Shown here piece by piece: positions 36,181 through 49,185 of a DNA stretch of 64,000 bases. Location: NCBI GenBank assembly GCA_033002965.1, contig JAURVB010013151.1, positions 62,001 through 126,000 of the forward strand. Direction: 5' to 3'. A program made the position numbers and the translations under genes. This DNA comes from Piper betle. Lineage: Eukaryota > Streptophyta > Magnoliopsida > Piperales > Piperaceae. The notes beneath the pieces are model-generated. The model was not told where the DNA came from and did not search any database. It worked only from the letters and a program-made list of their open reading frames with translations. Each line of letters opens with the position of its first letter. The stretch's first letter is position 1.

Positions 36181-39100
36181 TCGGTGTTGATCCAAGCTTT
36201 CCGACCATGTATATACCTTAAATGGACTCCACTAGGCTTGCAGTCAGTCGGACAACTAGATTGCTCAACGTGGGGAGATCTACTCCATCCACATCAGCCT
36301 AGCAAAGGGTCTTTTGTTCCTTTGTATTGGGTCAGTTTTGGTAGACGGATAAATAGTTACTACGCACACTTGTGCCGAGTGCACTATTGTTTTTTTATGT
36401 TTTAATCTGTGTTTGATGCATGTCTTTATATATTACTTCACGTATTGTGATGTATGCTCTAACTAGCTTATCTATCAATAGATCAATCATGGTATCAGGT
36501 CTCTTGATAAGATGCTCAAATTTTACTTTTAGCAATTTTTTTAATATATTTATTCCCTTATTTATCCATTTATATTTTTATTCTTGCTTTGTGTTGAGTA
36601 TTCTCATGCTATGTCATGACACGTTGCTTCTTATTAGGTTGTTTTATGCATCTATTCATCTTTTATTGTTGAGTGTTGGCTTCACATTTAGTGGTGCCTT
36701 CCTATCTCGAGATGCCAAGAGTATTGCTTTAGTCCGTTTCTCATTCAAGTCTTGTAGACTAATAGATTTTGATGTGAGTCGAATCAATTGTAACAGTTTT
36801 GATCTGGTTCTTAGGTAAACTATATTTAGAGTATTACTGTTGGTTTTAGAGCCATGCCTTAGTTGATTGAGATGGAAAACTTTTGTTTTGTACCAAGGGT
36901 GGGTGTAGAGTTGTCCTTAATCAAGCTTGTAGGTTGTTTCCCGGGTCTTTTCTTAGGCTTCTGGATTTTTGCACAGTCAAACTTGATCAGTAGATGTTTT
37001 AATGTTAGCAGTTATGGAGGAATTGTAGGATATATTTGAGATCAGGATTGTAGTAGATGCCAGTAGGGATCTCACAGGCATGCCATGTAGCCTTAGAGAC
37101 TTACTTTTCCCTTCCATTGTACTAGAGATTTGTATGAGTCAGAGTGTCCACATGTTCAATGAGTCGAGGTTGAGTCGGGTAGTGACCAAGAGTACTTGGA
37201 TCACTGGGGACTATATTATAGTAGTTGTCCATCTATGTTACTTTAGTCCTTCCTTAGGACTGGTGTACATCGCGAAGCGAAGTTATCAAAGATGGTACCT
37301 GTTGGGAGCTTGGAATGTAGAGACATTGATAGAGCTACCTAACACATGAGCAGGACCACCGAGTTGCACAACAGCCGTCTAAGTTACACAACCACCGTCT
37401 AAGTTGAATAACTACCGTTTGTGATGCACTACCACCAACTGAAAATGCACTTTTGCCATCCCTATATTGTACTTCCGCTGACTGAGTGGAGTAGTTAGTG
37501 TGGGAGCCATGACCAAGTAGTCGTCTCACCCCACAGGAGGACAACTACTTGAGGGCTTTATTATTCTTGCCTGGCAATCATATATCACAACTTTCAAAGC
37601 CAAGTAGGCTCAAAGATTGAGGACATGGTATAGCTACAGTGGCATCAGTAAGGCAGTGGAGAGTTAGGAGCACTATGAATGTTTTGATGTGATGGCACGG
37701 GATCGAGGTTACCAGTTATTGCCTTGACCTGACATCCTTGGGTCATAGCTTGATCAGTCAATATTGGCAGTAGTCTTCAAAGGGATACACATGGGCAGAG
37801 TGAGAGACCATGGCAATATGACTTCTAGATGGGATGACCATAGTTGCCAAATTATCCGGTCACCATGAAAATATATCTGTTGCCCATGTAGCCAAGGTGG
37901 CGTGATTAGACATGCAGTATAACCCCAACCAGAGATTGGTCCAGCCAGAGGAGTTTGACTCGTGTTAGAGTATTTGATGTTAGATGGTGGGCACAGTAAG
38001 GGAGAGTCCCTCTGGGAGAGAGTGATTCATTGTGCTTTACCAACACGATTAGGGTTTTTACCTTGATTCGTAGGATTGAGCTTGCTTGGGGCATAAGAAG
38101 TACCTTCGCGGTATTGATTATGGCTTAGAATGTAGGTAGTTGATTGCAGATCATTCTTAAGGTGATGACTTCACCCTGCTTGGGAATGACTAAGATGGGG
38201 ACTTCAAATAGACTAGATTACACTGGCTAGATAGATGGACACCATTGTATGCTCATCTTGACTGATAGCCTTGCTTAAGACTCTACCACAATGATAGTAG
38301 TCATGCGAACCAAAATGAGTACTTCAAATTGATATGGGATGGCTAGTCACACATATTGATGAATGGATGAGAGACATGCCATACCTCAATATGATTCTTC
38401 ATAGGCTCAAAGAGAGACAGTGGTTCTTTGGGTTATTTGAGCCCTGCTTGTTTAGAAATGTGATATCGACAAATGCATACTTACTGTTAGTTGATGGGAC
38501 TAGAGATACATAAGAGCTGTCTCTTAGGCTCGTCACTAATTGGCTAGTCCATAGACCGGCCGCCTATGGTGGAGTCCAATAATGATGACCTTATAAAATG
38601 TCCATTGGCCTCCTAATGTTTTTGGCCACCTAGTATACTTCATAGAGATTGCATCCCCCTTATCATTTGCACAGCATTCTTACATCACCATAGACTTAAG
38701 TGACATACCTACATGGTAGGATTCCCTTACCTCAGTGCTTCTCTTCACAGTACACTAGATGTTAGACAACATGTGAGGATGAGATATCTACTAGTTAGAG
38801 TTCTATGACAGTATGACTAAAACTTCTAGGAGAGATCCAATACCTTTTGTGTGGCCCATAGATGCCAGAAAAAGTCAAGTTTCACTCGAGTATTTCCATA
38901 CACTCCTCCAAATATATTGGTCTTGTACCTAGTAAACCAAATGGTTGAGATTAGGAAACATTGGCTAGTGCACCTGCCACAGACCAGATTCAAATTCCAC
39001 AGTTTCATGTAGAGAGTTTCTCTTAGTAGTTAGCGATTGTATAGATAGTTACCAAAATCATAGTATGCAGTAGAGTCATAGCAACTTTCCTTGTTCCCTT

Positions 39101-40890
39101 ATGGAACAGAGTGTGATACTCCACTTGGGACCGACTCAGGTTGGACTCGGTGAGGGGTTTAGCTCTTCGTGCAGGGATACTTGAGAGTTAGACCTAGACT
39201 GGCAACGACGAGTTGTATAGCTTATTAGCCTATATCCTTACCCTGGTGTCCATTATATGACAACAGGACTCACAGGACACATTAGTATAGCTGTAGGACC
39301 TGGAGTAGAGTGCCCTAAGGGTACACGTAATCAACCTTTCACATCAATGGGGATGAAGGAGATATGGGTAGGCGTTAGCCTCTATACCTCACACCCGACA
39401 TAGTTATCCCAAATTTAGCTCAGACTAGTATCTTGTAGTACTTTAGAATACTTTCTTGACTAACTGAGTAGGCCCTTAGGGTAAACTTAAGCTTTTTTTA
39501 TCAAGGTCAGTGCATTTCAATCCCCTTATTTGGCAGTGACCCTAGGGGCCAGTCTGTCTAGATGATTCCAGTATGTGTGGTCTTGTCCAGCCAGACCATT
39601 AGAAAGCTAGTTAGCTTCGTTAGACTTTGAGTGGCCAGCTTTGTGGTGGTCTGTTTGGAGCTGTAGTCTTGCCATAATCTGTGGCTTCTACAATTGAGTC
39701 CTTTGATTGTAGTTGATACAGAAAATTCTAAAGATAAAATGTTTATAAGGAGGAGAGGTTGTAAAACCCTAGCTTTGGGTTAGGGTTTTACCCACTTTTT
39801 GCTTGCTTGGTTCGGGCCAGTCTCGAGTTAATTCAGCTTTCAAACCATGAGTATGAGTTCCAAATGACCGAATGAGTATATTATGAAGGCTGGGTATGCC
39901 CAATATACAGATGATAACTTTAGTTATGCTAGAGCAGAGCATAAGTTATCAACATATATTCGAGACATATGAGTTCTTGCCTGTGTTAGCTAAGAGTTTA
40001 GGGCTAGATCTAGGTTGTTGCGGCATTTAATATCCATTTGGGCTTTTTGAGGGGATCACTTTTGCATGCATCTTTGGGATTTGGACTACCGGATTGCCTT
40101 TATGTACCCAGTTTGATTTGAGTGTCAAATTTTAACCTGATTGAATTTAGGGTTTCAAGGCCCGTTTAGCTTTCTTACTACGATTTCTGTTCGTAGTCTC
40201 CATTAGGCATTGAGTCAGTTTCAACTTTGTCGGTGTCAATCCATCCTTTTTGTCCATGTATATATTGTATATACCCTAAGTGAGCCCAACTAGGCCCGCA
40301 ATTAGCTAGACATCTGGATCGTGCCACATGGCAAGATCTAAGCCATCCACATTTGCCCTAGCAAAGCCACCCACTTTCCCAGAGACGTTTACACCACTAT
40401 GCAGCCATTTTTTTGGTCTGCCACACACCAGACTTCATCAGCCTTCATCACCATCACCACTGCCTCGACCCACACTATTGGTTAGGACCGACTGCAACCC
40501 AACCCCGTTGTAGTTGCCATTTTCCAGCAATGGGCACTGGGCAACGATGACCGGCCTGTGTTTGCCTGTTCATGTCCACTTGACTAGCCTATGTCCATCC
40601 AATCTAGTTGTTCCCACCTATTTGTGTCCGTGTCCACTGAGTCTAGCCTAGCCAGTCCATCTATTTAACTGAGGCCAATTCGACTTGGTTTGGCTTAGTC
40701 AATTTGTCCCGGTTGCTTGGCAACCCTTTTTCAGTTCAGTTCAGGAGGTTTTCACCTATTTTTTGATTGTTTTCTGTACTTTGAGATTTCCTACAATATT
40801 TTAGATAAATATTCATATCATTTGGAATATTTTGATGTTAACAGTATTTTTATTTATTTATTATTTATTTGTTTGTTGATTTATTCATTC
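36181..40890 (+). mobile_element. Degraded plus-strand gypsy element
   Basis: A direct repeat pair, 36181-36330 and 40225-40370, shares the CCATGTATATA block and the CATCCACAT..GCCCTAGCAAAG block. A PBS-like TTGGTTTTAGAGCCATGCC at 36840 follows the left LTR. A purine tract (AAGGAGGAGAGGT, 39747-39759) precedes TGTAAAACCC at 39760, the start of the 3' LTR. The left LTR lacks its first part and the right LTR loses its end near 40890, where another element starts. The interior (36860-39746) has no frame I can assign, so pol is decayed beyond recognition. Confidence 0.6.
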
Positions 40891-40948
40891 TTTTTGTTAT
40901 TTCTTGTTATTTGTATGGTTACGTGAGAAACATAACTCTGATACCACC

Positions 40949-42224
40949 AGTAATGACCCACCCATTCCAAGCCATGAGCCACGTATTTTCAATATTTTCC
41001 AAGCCAAGCCATGAGCCATGAGCCAAGTATATGAAACTAAGTGTCTCATAAATTAATTTTCAATATTTTAAATAAACCTATAATATAAACTTTAATATAA
41101 AAATACTCAGAATAATATAAGCCCCATGAACCGAACTGAAATCCCACTGCCATGCAAACAATCTAGAAGTATAATAACAAATAAGAAAAATCAAAAGTCC
41201 ATAAACAGAGTCCTCCAGCTGTCCTGACTCTACCTATTCTTCCATAATGCTCACACCTGTGGAGACAATTCCACATTCGTGATAAAAACTCTAAGTCATA
41301 TAATTACAAGAAACAGGTTAATATATTCCACAACATCTGAATTTGAATCTTTTAATGATTATGAGCCTATGCCGATCTCTTATTATGCTGGGATGGTGGT
41401 CGCTCATCCAACTACAATCCCTCGGTCTGTAGTTATCGATGTTTTTCATTGACTCACCCTCTCGGTATCACAAGTGCATAATGAGTTGTCTCGCGCCACT
41501 GCGCCTTGTCATCCCTTTCAACATGGGGGCAGGCATTTAATCTTTCAAGAATTTAAAGGGTGTTGTACTGTGTAGGACTAAGCCAATTCTTTGACCCCAG
41601 TTGCGCTCGGCGCATGGTGATTGAATGTGGGCTTAGGCCGACCAAGACTCCCAAATAAGAATATATAATTTTAAGGGTGGGTGCTGCCCTGTGTCAGATT
41701 GAGCCAATTCTTTAACCCCAGTTGTGCTCTGTGCATGGTGGTCGAATGTGGGCTCAGGCTGACAAAGACTCCCAAATAGAAATATATAATATTTCAAGTA
41801 ATTATACGGACTTGGAATTGTGATGAGGAACCTGCAACTATGACACACAATCCTAATATAGATGAAATTTCTCAAAGCCTTCCCTTTGTGAGTCAAATGT
41901 GCTCACAAACTATCCAGATGATGTTTGATTTAACATCAACAAAATTCTCTTTTATATAAAAGAATAAGTATAGAATTCAAGAAGTCACTATATTATATTT
42001 TAAAGAAAAGAATGTAATCACTCATAACTATATCATTTGTGTGGTAACAAAAATTCAAAAACTTATTATTAAGTGAATACGAATGGGTTATAATTGATAA
42101 TTTATGATATTGATTCTTAAGAATTAATTTAATTAAATATTATTTATGGTTCATTCTAAGATTTACAAAATCCTAGATAAAATAACCTAATAGGGTCATA
42201 AGGAGAAAAAATTGAGGTTTTACA
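40949..42224 (-). repeat. Gypsy LTR, minus strand, with a PBS on its left
   Basis: It starts AGTAATGACCC (TG mutated) and ends GGTTTTACA. A reverse PBS (ACTCTGATACCACC) is at 40936-40949, while a reverse polypurine tract (ATCTCCCCAGCTTGG) lies directly to its right. The LTR therefore served as 5' LTR for a unit on its left and 3' LTR for one on its right. It carries two copies of the shared module (about 41560-41650 and 41690-41775). Confidence 0.75.
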
Positions 42225-43322
42225 ATCTCCCCAGCTTGGGAATTTTTGTCCTAAAAAATATAATAGGGTTATTATAAGGAGAAAATTACTCATTCATCTA
42301 GCTTTTTTTTTATTATCTAAAGTGGGGCACACTGTCCCATGACACTATTATCCATATCGTACAGGTGTCCTATATACGCTCATTGGTTAAGTGTCACATG
42401 CACCTATCATGACACATAAGTGACACACCATCCCATATTGGTGTTATGCTTTAACACACTTCTATAATGTCCTCTAACTCAATAGAAGCTTGTTAACATG
42501 CTAAAGATATATCTCTATAAACTAATTACCTACATGATACCTCAGGGTCTCATATCCTTCTAAGGGTTCTCTTTTAATTTGCCTTTGACTTACAACTTGT
42601 TCCATATTTAGAAGTCGTCACTTGAATCCCTACTTGGGAATTTTTTTGTTAATTCTCAACTCTTCAAAAAATCCCCTTACTATTAATAAAAGTATTGGCG
42701 TTACTTCATCTCTTTCTTCTTCATTTATTACCTTTATTTTATTTTTCTGCTATAAAAAGGTACATAGTTATGCATAAAATATAATATATGATATAAAGCA
42801 TCCTATCAACTTCTTGCACATTATTTTTTAATTATTTAATAATTATTCAAATTTTCGTATCATCTAATGGTCATTTTCATTTAGTGACTTACAAATTAAT
42901 TGCATTCCGTACTGACATTATTTTTTTCTGTAGGAAGAAATATCTTGAACTCCCCAACCTCTCAACCTGGCACTTTTAACTCTTTGCCTAGTCCAATCTT
43001 GTCTTTAGCATTCATATCTTCTAAACCTTGAGCAATCTCTAGGTTTTTAGGACACCATTATATCCACAACAATTGAATTGGACGCCCTTCTAGTCCCTAC
43101 ACCCTTATGAAGTTGTCAAAAGTAGTTTTTTTAATATCAACTCCCATTGTTGACGATCACCCGCAACCCATTTTGTATACACGGATAATTATTTACCATC
43201 TAAAGCAATAAAAATTTAATTATATAAAAGAAATTTACCCTTGCAACAGTGGACTCTTAGACTTTCGATATGGTAAGGATTGATTTGCATGGTTACGTGG
43301 GAAACATAGCTCTGATATCACG
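42225..43322 (-). mobile_element. Internal remnant of minus-strand gypsy element
   Basis: It is bounded by a polypurine tract at left and a reverse PBS (GCTCTGATATCAC) at 43310-43322. About 1.1 kb is left, with no identifiable gag or pol frame. Confidence 0.6.
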
Positions 43323-43456
43323 TGTAACAACCCGCCATTCCGAGGCATGAGCCAAGTGTTACTATATGAGACTAAGTGTCTCATAAATTAATTTTTTATT
43401 AATTTTTAATATTTTAAAGAAACTCATGACATAAAATTTAATATAACAATACTTGG
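43323..43456 (-). repeat. Truncated gypsy LTR
   Basis: TGTAACAACCCGCC and the next 130 bp match 40949 onward, then the similarity stops abruptly where Copia-type LTR sequence begins. Confidence 0.7.
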
Positions 43457-44299
43457 TGAGACGTGAAGGTGTGAAGGACAAGCGTACCTTGTGAAGCTAG
43501 CTCATGGTTGAGTGTGGTGAAAGACAAGTGGATTGTGAAGCACTGGGGTCTTGCTCGATGAAGGACAAGTGGTTGTACACTTTAGTTGTAACACACTTTC
43601 AGTTTGACCATAGTGAAGCAGAGAAGTCCTTCCCAACCATTGGACACACTGATGTAGAAGAGGGGGCGTATCAGTTGGGAACTTCTTTAAAAATATTTAT
43701 CTTTGATTCCTTGTCTTACTCTTTGTGATTTAATTGATTTCGGCATATATACAATTGTTTCAACTTTTTTGGTTTAACTTGTTTCAACAATACTTGTGAT
43801 TATTTGTATATAGTCATTTATATTTGTTTAGTATTTCCATAGGACAAGATCTTATTTTTAGTACTAACTCTTGATTAAGTGTTTTAGATATTCCACTGCA
43901 TACCAAATCTCTCTTTTTAATTGGCATCAAGAGCTTTGGGTTAAGGTTGTTGTGTTTTGGAAAAACCTAATGGCTATGGAGAGAAAGACAAATGCTTTGG
44001 AAGGACAATAAATCACAAGACCTCCTTTCTTTGACTATTCTAATTATACATATTAGAAAAAGTAGGTTGATAATTTTTCTAACTTATTGTGATTTTGATC
44101 TATGGCAGGTTGTACTTGATGGACATATGGATCTTAAAATTGAAATAGGATCATGGGTTGAAAAGACAAACAAAACACATTTGTTAAATGTCAAAGCTAT
44201 GAATGCTTTATTTTGTTCTATATGTGAAACTATATATACTAGGCTGTTGTTGCACCTCATTTCAAGAGATATGAGAGCATTTCGAAGTGACACATGAAG

Positions 44300-45560
44300 G
44301 CACATCTCAAGTTAAGGAATCCAAGATAAGCATATTCACATCACTATGAGACTTTTAAGATGGAAGATGATGAGAGTATTAATGTCATGTACAACTGATT
44401 CAATGACAATGTGGCAGCCTTGCAAAACCATGGTAAGGATCTAGCTTTTGATGAAATCAATAGGAAACTTCTTGCATCTCTACCGATTGAGTGGAGACTG
44501 AAAGCGATGGCTATTGAAGAAGCTAAGAATCTAAAAATTATCACCACCGAAGAACTACTTGGGTCTCTTATCACTCATGAACATACTTTGGAAAGGGACT
44601 AGAAAGAACAAAAAGTAGATAAGAAGAAAAGAAAGACCTTGCTCTACAATTATTGATGGGTAGTTTGGATGGAGTGATCAAGCTTTCTATGCTAGGAAAT
44701 TAAAGGATTTTTTAAACAAAAAGGTCTCGAATAAAAGGGGAGATAAAAAGAATGAGAAACCCCAATGTTATGAAACAAAAGTTTTAAGACTTATGAGAAA
44801 TGAATGTTTAAACCTAAATAAGGATGAGGAAGTTGATAAAAGAAAGGAAAAAGAAAAGAAAAGGAAAAAGAAAAAGAAAAGAAGGTTCTTCAAGCTTAAT
44901 GAGAAAGTGAAGATGAAATGTATCTTGAGGATTTCTAGAAGAATTTTGATTCATAGGAAATGAGGAAGAGGATATAATTGATGAAGAGCTTCAAGCAATA
45001 TTTGAAGAAATATATAAAAACTTTATTAACGTTGATAAGGTCAACAAAGACCTAAAGAAGATGATCCAAGCCTTGTCCTCCGAAAATGTAGAACTAAAGA
45101 CCAAAGTGACAAGACCTACGCAAAGAAATGAAGAGCTATCTTCAACAAACTTGAAGCTTGCATCACAACTTGAAGATAAGGATGGCAAACTACACAAGAT
45201 GATTGGTGGATCGTATTGGCTCTCCGAAATGTTACTTGTTATAAAGAGTCCACTATGCAAATTCGGGCTAAGAGGAGATACATGTGGAGGTAACTTTAAT
45301 AAGTTTAATACTTTTGTTAAAGCTTTCACTTCTAGCTCTTGTGTAGGTAAATCAAGCAAGCAAGGACCTGAATTGAAGGAACCTAATGGTCTTGGAAGAC
45401 ATCATGCCCAGCTGAAACAAAGAAACCCTTATTCAAAAAGAATTAGACATCAATATTCTAATTGAAAAAGGATTATGTGCACCTACTGTGCCAAAGAAGG
45501 TCATGTTAAAGAATGATGCAAAGGACAACTATTTGGGGAGTATTGTATGATGAGATGGAT
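44300..45560 (+). pseudogene. Copia gag pseudogene (UBN2-like)
   Basis: The open part 44411-44602 reads a gag segment with LLASLPIEWRLKAMAIEEAKNL and EELLGSLITHE, typical of Copia UBN2 gag proteins. A second open part, 45061-45465, is rich in Lys, Glu and Leu with heptad-like spacing, as in the coiled coil after this domain. At about 45475-45525 a CTYC..GHVKE.C zinc knuckle follows but contains a stop codon. Several stops and frame changes break the gene. Confidence 0.8.
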
Positions 45561-46420
45561 TTCGAAAAGATACATTCTTGCAAATACAAACATATCTTGT
45601 GTGTAAATTTTAATTTATTTTAATCCCTGATTTATTTTGGGGAATTAAATACAATTGCAAAATTGGATTGTTTTATCAATTGATTTATTTATTATTTTGG
45701 TTTTAATTAAAGTTTTATGATAGGGAGAGGTTTTTTTACTATAATCGATTATCCATTATAATGGAACAACAAAATTGCAACCCAAACTGGATTTCAAAAC
45801 AATTCAGTGCTTTTAAAATCTAATTTGGTCACAGATATTCAGACTAATGGTTTGATTAGATTTGGAAGACGAACAAGTTAGGAAATGGACACGGTCAGGT
45901 GGAACCATTTGGGTTCCCACCATCTTATCTTCTTGAACTCTTTGGAGAGAGGTGTTCTTCATTAAAGTTATAGGCTTACCGTTTTTCTGTGCAATTGAAG
46001 TTTAGCTGATGTTGATTGGGGGTTGCATGTTGCTGGAAATCATCAAGGCTTATTTGATCTTAATCAAGTTTGGTGCTTTACGAGTTTTTAGTGTTGGCTG
46101 AAGTTGGATTTATTCGATTGCCAAAGAAACCAATTTGGGATTTTCCTCTTGAGAGATCAATCAAGTTTGGTAACTGTTTCAATTCAATTTCTTTTGTACT
46201 CTCACGCTGATTGGATTGATTTATTGTGAACTGAGTTTTTATTTGATAGATTTCGTGTAGGTGTATAAGAAAAGTTTTTCACCTAAACCTAATTTGATCA
46301 ATTCCTGATTTCATCAGAAATGGCTTTCAGACTATTGTTTGTTTTGATATATTTGATGATGTTGGGTGGAGATGGATCAACCTTAATGAATGATGGAAGT
46401 TCAAACCCTTGGCCGAGAGG
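45561..46420. other. Unassigned element interior
   Basis: AT-rich sequence without recognisable coding. It may be Copia interior or part of the second element whose ORF appears at 49186. I see no ends. Confidence 0.3.
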
Positions 46421-46425
46421 AAGAA

Positions 46426-49119
46426 TGTACCGACCCGCCATTTTTCACAATAATATTGTGGGCCTAGCTGGCTAGGTGTTACCAAATGAAACTACTAAAT
46501 GCCGAGTATAATAATTAAAACAAGTATAAAATAAAGGTTCCCACAGTCTTAGGCCGTTTCCCAGCAGCCACACTTATTTCTCAAACAAATAAAAATAGGA
46601 GTCCTCATATTACTTTGCTCCATGCTCTAGTTGTCAATCATCTAATCTCGAATCTGCACACCTGCGGAGGCAATTCCGCGTTAGTGATTACAACACTAAG
46701 TAGTATAATAAATAAAACAAATCAAGTACATTCCACCATTTCCATATATTTATTTTAATATGCGGTGGAGCAATTCCGCTATACTCCAAAACAATGCGGA
46801 GGAGGTGTCCGCTGTGATCCGCACACCCCGGCCGTAGCCTTTTTATGGGGAGGCTACCACTACCGTCTCCAGTGCCAGTGCCTCGCACACCCCGGCCGTA
46901 GCCTTTTTGTGGGGAAGCTATCACTGCACTCAGGTGATTGCTATGCCCCGTTTGTGGGGAAGCTCTCACTACCAATTCTAGTGCCAGTGCCTCACACACC
47001 CCGGCCGTAGCCTTTTTATGGGGAGGCTATCACTGCACTCTAGTGTTAGTGCCTTACACACCCCGGCCGGAGCCTTTTTATGGGGAGGCTATCACTACAC
47101 TCACGTGATTGCTACACCCCGTTTGTGGGGAAGCTCTCACTGCCAACTCTAGTGCTAGTGCCTCACACACCCCGGCCGTAGCCTTTTTATGGGGCGGCTA
47201 TCACTGCACTCAGTGTCAGTGCCTCACACACCCCGGCCGTAGCCTTTTTATGGGGCGGCAATCACTGCACTCTAGTGCGATGGAGGAATCGCTGTGCCTC
47301 ACTCACCCCGGCCGTAGCCTTTTTATGGGGCGGCTATCACTACTCCAAAACAATATCGATGCATTACAAGATTCACACACATAACACGACCCAGTGTCGG
47401 ACTGAGTCAATTCTTTGACCCCGGTTGCACTTCGTGCATGGTGGTCGAATCTGGGCTCAGGCCGACCTAGGCTACCAACAAGGAAAATACGATGTTCTAT
47501 CTATTATACGTACCTGACTTGCGGGTTCGTCCGACTGTAATCCGCTAACCCTAATATGAATGGGGCATAAAATTATACATTAGTATAATTTTACTCGCGT
47601 CGAAAATGCATGCAACTAAATATTTAATATATTCCACATTAATTAATTTATTTAATTCGATAAGGTTCAACACTTCTTTATTTAATTAATTATGCTATCG
47701 CGTAATTTGTACGCGATTATCTTTTATTGATCCATTATTTTACTTTACGAATTTATTATAAGAATAATCGTTTTATTTATCAAATATAACTTTTATATGA
47801 TAAAGGTGAAGTCTTTATTATATATTCCTCTTAACCCTTCAATTTAAGTTAATTGCTTTTAATCAGCCGATTAATTAATTACCGTTTATCCCGATCGAAA
47901 TTTATTAATTTCATGTAATAATTTATAAATTTATTATTTTGACCACTTAACTCATATCTCTTTTAAATTATTTATTTTAATGATTTGAATACAAGTTGGT
48001 ATTATTATTATGATTTTTAACTCAACCCATATCGAGTCAACCAGAAATTACCAAACTGCCATTTTCTTCTTCTTCTTCTTCTTCTTCCCGTCACCCTCCT
48101 TCTCTTCACCAAAACCAGCACCAACCAGACCTTGGCACCACTTAGATCACGCCCTTCTTCTTCTTCCCTATGCAACCTAGCTAAACAACCATCTAAACAT
48201 CCTAATCCAGCATCAACAACAAATTAACACCACCCAAGATGAAGCCTAACGTCCACGTTTTACAGCAGCTATCCTAGGCGACGTTCCTGCACCCAAAACC
48301 CAGCCTTGGCGTCCTCTTCTTCAACCCAAAACCAATTCACTTCCTTCCCTAACTGCTTCCCTTTCCTAGCAATCCAATTGGAAGCCTAAAGCTTGTGCCT
48401 TTCAACAACTAACCACGTCCAACTAAGTTCTGCACCAACGAACCAGCAGCCATGGCGACCTTCCTGCTGCTATGGCGACTCAAACGTGGCCAGCAGCACC
48501 GCCCAAAGCGTCCCCTTCTTCCCGCACAACAACCCAACGCCCAAAAGAAGTGAAACACTACCTTGCTGCGTGGTATATGCAACTGGTTGTGACACAATCG
48601 CCATGGTGCCGCTGCTGCAATTCAGCAGAACGTGCTACCATCCTTGGCTATAAATTCTATGAAATCTACCCTTTTTCTTGTTGATTTCAAGTCATAGTTT
48701 CCATGATTATCTTGTATTATAATGTTTGATCATATGTATGCATGCAAACTTTGAAGAAGAGAGGAAGAAACTTACTAAAACAATGGGGAAGCCGGCGTTT
48801 GTCCAAGGAGCTTATGTGCATGACGCCCCCTCCCTCCTCCTTATAAAATGAAAGAAGGCTTAGGGTTTATGAAAACACACTTCGTTGCCGGGTAAATGGG
48901 TAAGTGATACGGTTCACTTTACCATTTCACTTAACCTCTTAAACGGGTACATGGTATGGTTCAGTTAAATGGTTAGATGGTATGGTTTACTTAACCGGGT
49001 AAAAATACTTAACCGGTTAACTAATACTTTCCACTTGACCGGGTAATTGATAATTAACCGGGTAGCGGGTAAATAATTTAAATAAATTCATGGATACCAA
49101 TGTTCGATCCCACCGCGTC

Positions 49120-49155
<36 letters not shown>

Positions 49156-49180
49156 TTATTTATTTTTCCAGGTCTTTACA
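46426..49180 (-). mobile_element. Solo LTR C, TSD aagaa
   Basis: A 2755-bp LTR starts TGTACCGACCCGCC and ends GTCTTTACA, with perfect aagaa copies at 46421-46425 and 49181-49185. It has no internal region. It contains a GC-rich tandem array (46800-47350), one shared module (47390-47475), a gene-like segment (48050-48660), a TATA-like sequence on the minus strand near 48840-48850, a cluster of ACCGGGTAA-type motifs (48885-49075) and a TA microsatellite (about 49124-49150). Confidence 0.9.
46800..47350. repeat. GC-rich tandem array with hairpin-forming units
   Basis: The landmark ACCCCGGCCGTAGCC recurs with the CCCC at 46826, 46890, 46999, 47061, 47170, 47231 and 47306. Spacings run 64, 109, 62, 109, 61 and 75, so two unit types alternate. 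Each unit has GTAGCC followed by GGGG and GGCTATC, able to pair as a short hairpin. Confidence 0.85.
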
Positions 49181-49185
49181 AAGAA

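Noticed and set aside
36420..36818. 132-codon hydrophobic ORF
   Set aside because: T-rich LTR sequence translates as Phe/Leu/Ser; no ATG context or membrane protein family recognised.
37330..37480. Short repeats near ACAACCGCCGTCTAAGTT
   Set aside because: A few imperfect words only; too weak to call a repeat array.
39760..39800. Telomere-like AAACCCTA words
   Set aside because: Isolated, not tandem; part of an LTR start.
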